Notes under the pieces: model-generated
The model's database searches: none
Told to the model about the DNA's origin: nothing
What the model saw: the letters and a program-made list of their open reading frames with translations, nothing else
Part shown: positions 62,801 through 64,000 of the stretch, one piece after another
How positions within the stretch are numbered: position 1 is the stretch's first letter
Layout of the letters: each line of letters starts with the position of its first letter
Position numbers and translations under genes: made by a program
Origin: Paenibacillus ihbetae
GTDB lineage: Bacteria; Bacillota; Bacilli; Paenibacillales; Paenibacillaceae
Assembly (NCBI RefSeq): GCF_002741055.1
Contig: NZ_CP016809.1
Span: forward strand, 1,240,001 to 1,304,000
Length of the DNA stretch: 64,000 nt
Reading direction: 5' to 3'

Positions 62801-63313
62801 TTACCATCCCCGGCTCCACTTGTTGTTTCGTCCGGAGCTATTGCGCCTCACGATCATCCATACGCCTGAAGCAATCAACAGAAGCGCGATGATGTAGAGT
62901 GCCGCCGACGACAGCCATGTGAAGAAGAGGATGAGCACGGACAGCGCGATTAATCCGAGCGCCATCGGAAGCGCTCCGCCCGGCCGCGGCATTTCAAACC
63001 AATAATATTCAAACAAGCCGACCCCGACGCCCAAAATCAAGATCGGCCACAAGGATGACATAAGCCCCCATCCTGCAAAATTGCAGATCAGGAACAGCAG
63101 ACCATATACGGTTAAGATCCCGCCCGGGATAAGAATGCCTGCCGACATCCGGCGGCCGAAATACAGCAGATGGAGCAATATGCCCGGCAGCAGCACGAGC
63201 AGCGGCCATAACGTCCGGCCCAAAAAGCCGAATACGCCGAGTTTGCCAAGGAATATGACAATACCGGCCCCGACGATAAACAAGCCGAGCGCCAAATCTT
63301 TTCTTGAGGACAT
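62801..63313 (-). CDS. DUF5668 membrane protein, LiaF/LiaI-like
   Basis: A 170-residue protein with five hydrophobic stretches (about 8-25, 33-47, 58-75, 85-103, 117-155) and a basic RRNSSGRNNKWSRGW end. The GLFIVGAGIVIFLGKLGVFGFLGRTLWPLLVLLPG beginning is the LiaF/LiaI-type transmembrane domain, as in DUF5668. Relatives near envelope stress genes exist, but no stress operon is present here. ATG has AGAGAGGGTGA SD. It lies between terC and typA. Confidence 0.8.
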   Translation of the reverse strand: MSSRKDLALGLFIVGAGIVIFLGKLGVFGFLGRTLWPLLVLLPGILLHLLYFGRRMSAGILIPGGILTVYGLLFLICNFAGWGLMSSLWPILILGVGVGLFEYYWFEMPRPGGALPMALGLIALSVLILFFTWLSSAALYIIALLLIASGVWMIVRRNSSGRNNKWSRGW

Positions 63314-63462
63314 CTGATCACCCTCTCTTCAATATGTATGATTCATTACAGCCGCGCGTTTTATTAGTCGTTCGATACGTTAATTTTAGCCCAAACCGAC
63401 AAAAAAAACTATATCCCGAGCTTGTTCCATTTAAATAATTAACCAAAATCGCGGTTTTCAAC

Positions 63463-63504
63463 AAAAAAATGGATGACGGTCCATTACCGGACCCGTCACC
63501 CATC
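63463..63504 (-). terminator. Intrinsic terminator after the TerC gene
   Basis: ATGGGTGACGGGTCC and GGACCGTCATCCAT form a stem around GGTAAT on the reverse strand, followed by T7, about 50 bases past the TerC stop. Confidence 0.9.
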
Positions 63505-63554
63505 GTTATTCGTGCTTTCCGTACGCCGATTCAACCCTTGCCACGCCAAACGAG

Positions 63555-64000
63555 CTAAGCTCTATGCCGCTTCCCCATCGTCTGCAGACCGCCGATCAGG
63601 ATGACGGCCCCCGCAAGCATTAACGGGATTAGGCTGTGGCCGTGAGGCAGCCAGTAAGCGAGCAGCACGCCGACGCGCGCATCCTGCGTCAGCATTTCCC
63701 CTGCGGTAAAGGCCAATATCCCTGCCCCGATGTACAGGAGCAGCGGAAACTTATGAAGCATCGAAGAAATCAGGCCGCTCCCCCACACCACGATCGGAAT
63801 ACTCAGCAGTATGCCGATCGCGATCAATGCCAAATCGCCGTTAGCCAAGCCTGCAATGGCGAGCACATTGTCCAGACTCATCACAAAATCGGCAACAAGT
63901 ATCGTGTTGATCGCGGACCAGAGCGTAAGCGATGCGGATATGGAAACATCATCGACCGTCTTAGGGGCCATCAGCTTGAAGGCAATCCAGACGAGGAGGA
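63555..64000 (-). CDS. TerC-family integral membrane protein, C-terminal part (cut by window edge)
   Basis: The last 148 residues of a TerC/YjbE-type membrane protein, with the start beyond the window. Reading from the edge gives LLVWIAFKLMAPKT, then the TerC signature ADFVMSLDNVLAIAGLANGD with the conserved Asp residues, IGILLSIPIVVWGSG, and AGEMLTQDARVGVLLAY. Family members act in manganese or metal-ion homeostasis and membrane integrity in bacilli, and some neighbour TerZABCDE tellurite genes; none are seen here. The ATG at 63969-63971 is internal, since an open frame continues upstream to the edge. Confidence 0.92.
   Translation of the reverse strand, partial: LLVWIAFKLMAPKTVDDVSISASLTLWSAINTILVADFVMSLDNVLAIAGLANGDLALIAIGILLSIPIVVWGSGLISSMLHKFPLLLYIGAGILAFTAGEMLTQDARVGVLLAYWLPHGHSLIPLMLAGAVILIGGLQTMGKRHRA

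Overview
The window is about 64 kb of chromosomal core sequence from a spore-forming, low-to-mid GC Gram-positive bacterium. Gene content and order point to the Paenibacillaceae, probably Paenibacillus or a close relative. Evidence: the full division and cell-wall (dcw) cluster joined to spoIIGA-sigE-sigG, a T-box ahead of ileS, a PyrR attenuator ahead of the pyr genes, bacillithiol synthesis (bshC), ylaH/ylaJ/ylaK-type genes, and LL-diaminopimelate aminotransferase. The genus is inferred from gene order and family recognition, not from a marker search. No prophage, insertion sequence, CRISPR array, rRNA or tRNA gene was seen. Almost everything runs on the minus strand, so the text below follows transcription from high to low coordinates.

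Region 64000-55000: a TerC-family membrane protein (cut by the window edge), a DUF5668 membrane protein, typA, ylaH, an LCP cell-wall ligase, a small orphan ORF with its own promoter, a YhcN/YlaJ-type sporulation lipoprotein (plus strand), a PIN-PhoH ATPase (ylaK-like), and an orphan extracellular solute-binding protein. Region 55000-50600: plus-strand genes (coiled-coil exported protein, DUF2626 protein, and an amber-interrupted small ORF) converge on or diverge from rsfA, a panE-like reductase and a DUF3397 membrane protein. Region 50500-44800 is an oligopeptide ABC transporter operon, oppA-B-C-D-F, with a terminator directly after the binding-protein gene. bshC and ahcY follow.

Region 41560-18100 is the dcw and early-sporulation block: mraZ-rsmH-ftsL-pbpB-spoVD-murE-murF-mraY-murD-spoVE-murG-murB-murA-divIB-ftsA-ftsZ, then spoIIGA-sigE-sigG and ymxH. 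These genes supply lipid II precursors, the septal synthases, the Z-ring, and the mother-cell and forespore sigma factors that use the asymmetric septum. Region 18000-10500 carries pgeF-yggS-sepF-ylmG-ylmH-divIVA (division accessory genes), then ileS under T-box control. The IleRS resembles the long type 2 class.

Region 10300-1 holds a DUF5665 membrane protein, the plus-strand yteA-like gene, lspA-rluD, an ABC-F ATPase preceded by a 50-codon leader ORF and an attenuator-like hairpin, dapL, and the pyrimidine operon pyrR-pyrB-pyrC-carA (carA cut by the edge).

Most of the window is ordinary housekeeping sequence and I see no clearly new multi-gene system. The best candidates for a second look are the ABC-F leader (6904-7187), the small ORF with an in-frame TAG overlapping a terminator (53418-53600), the 18-bp degenerate repeats after ileS (10583-10684), the orphan ORF near 58834-59133, and the coiled-coil exported protein at 53693-54802.
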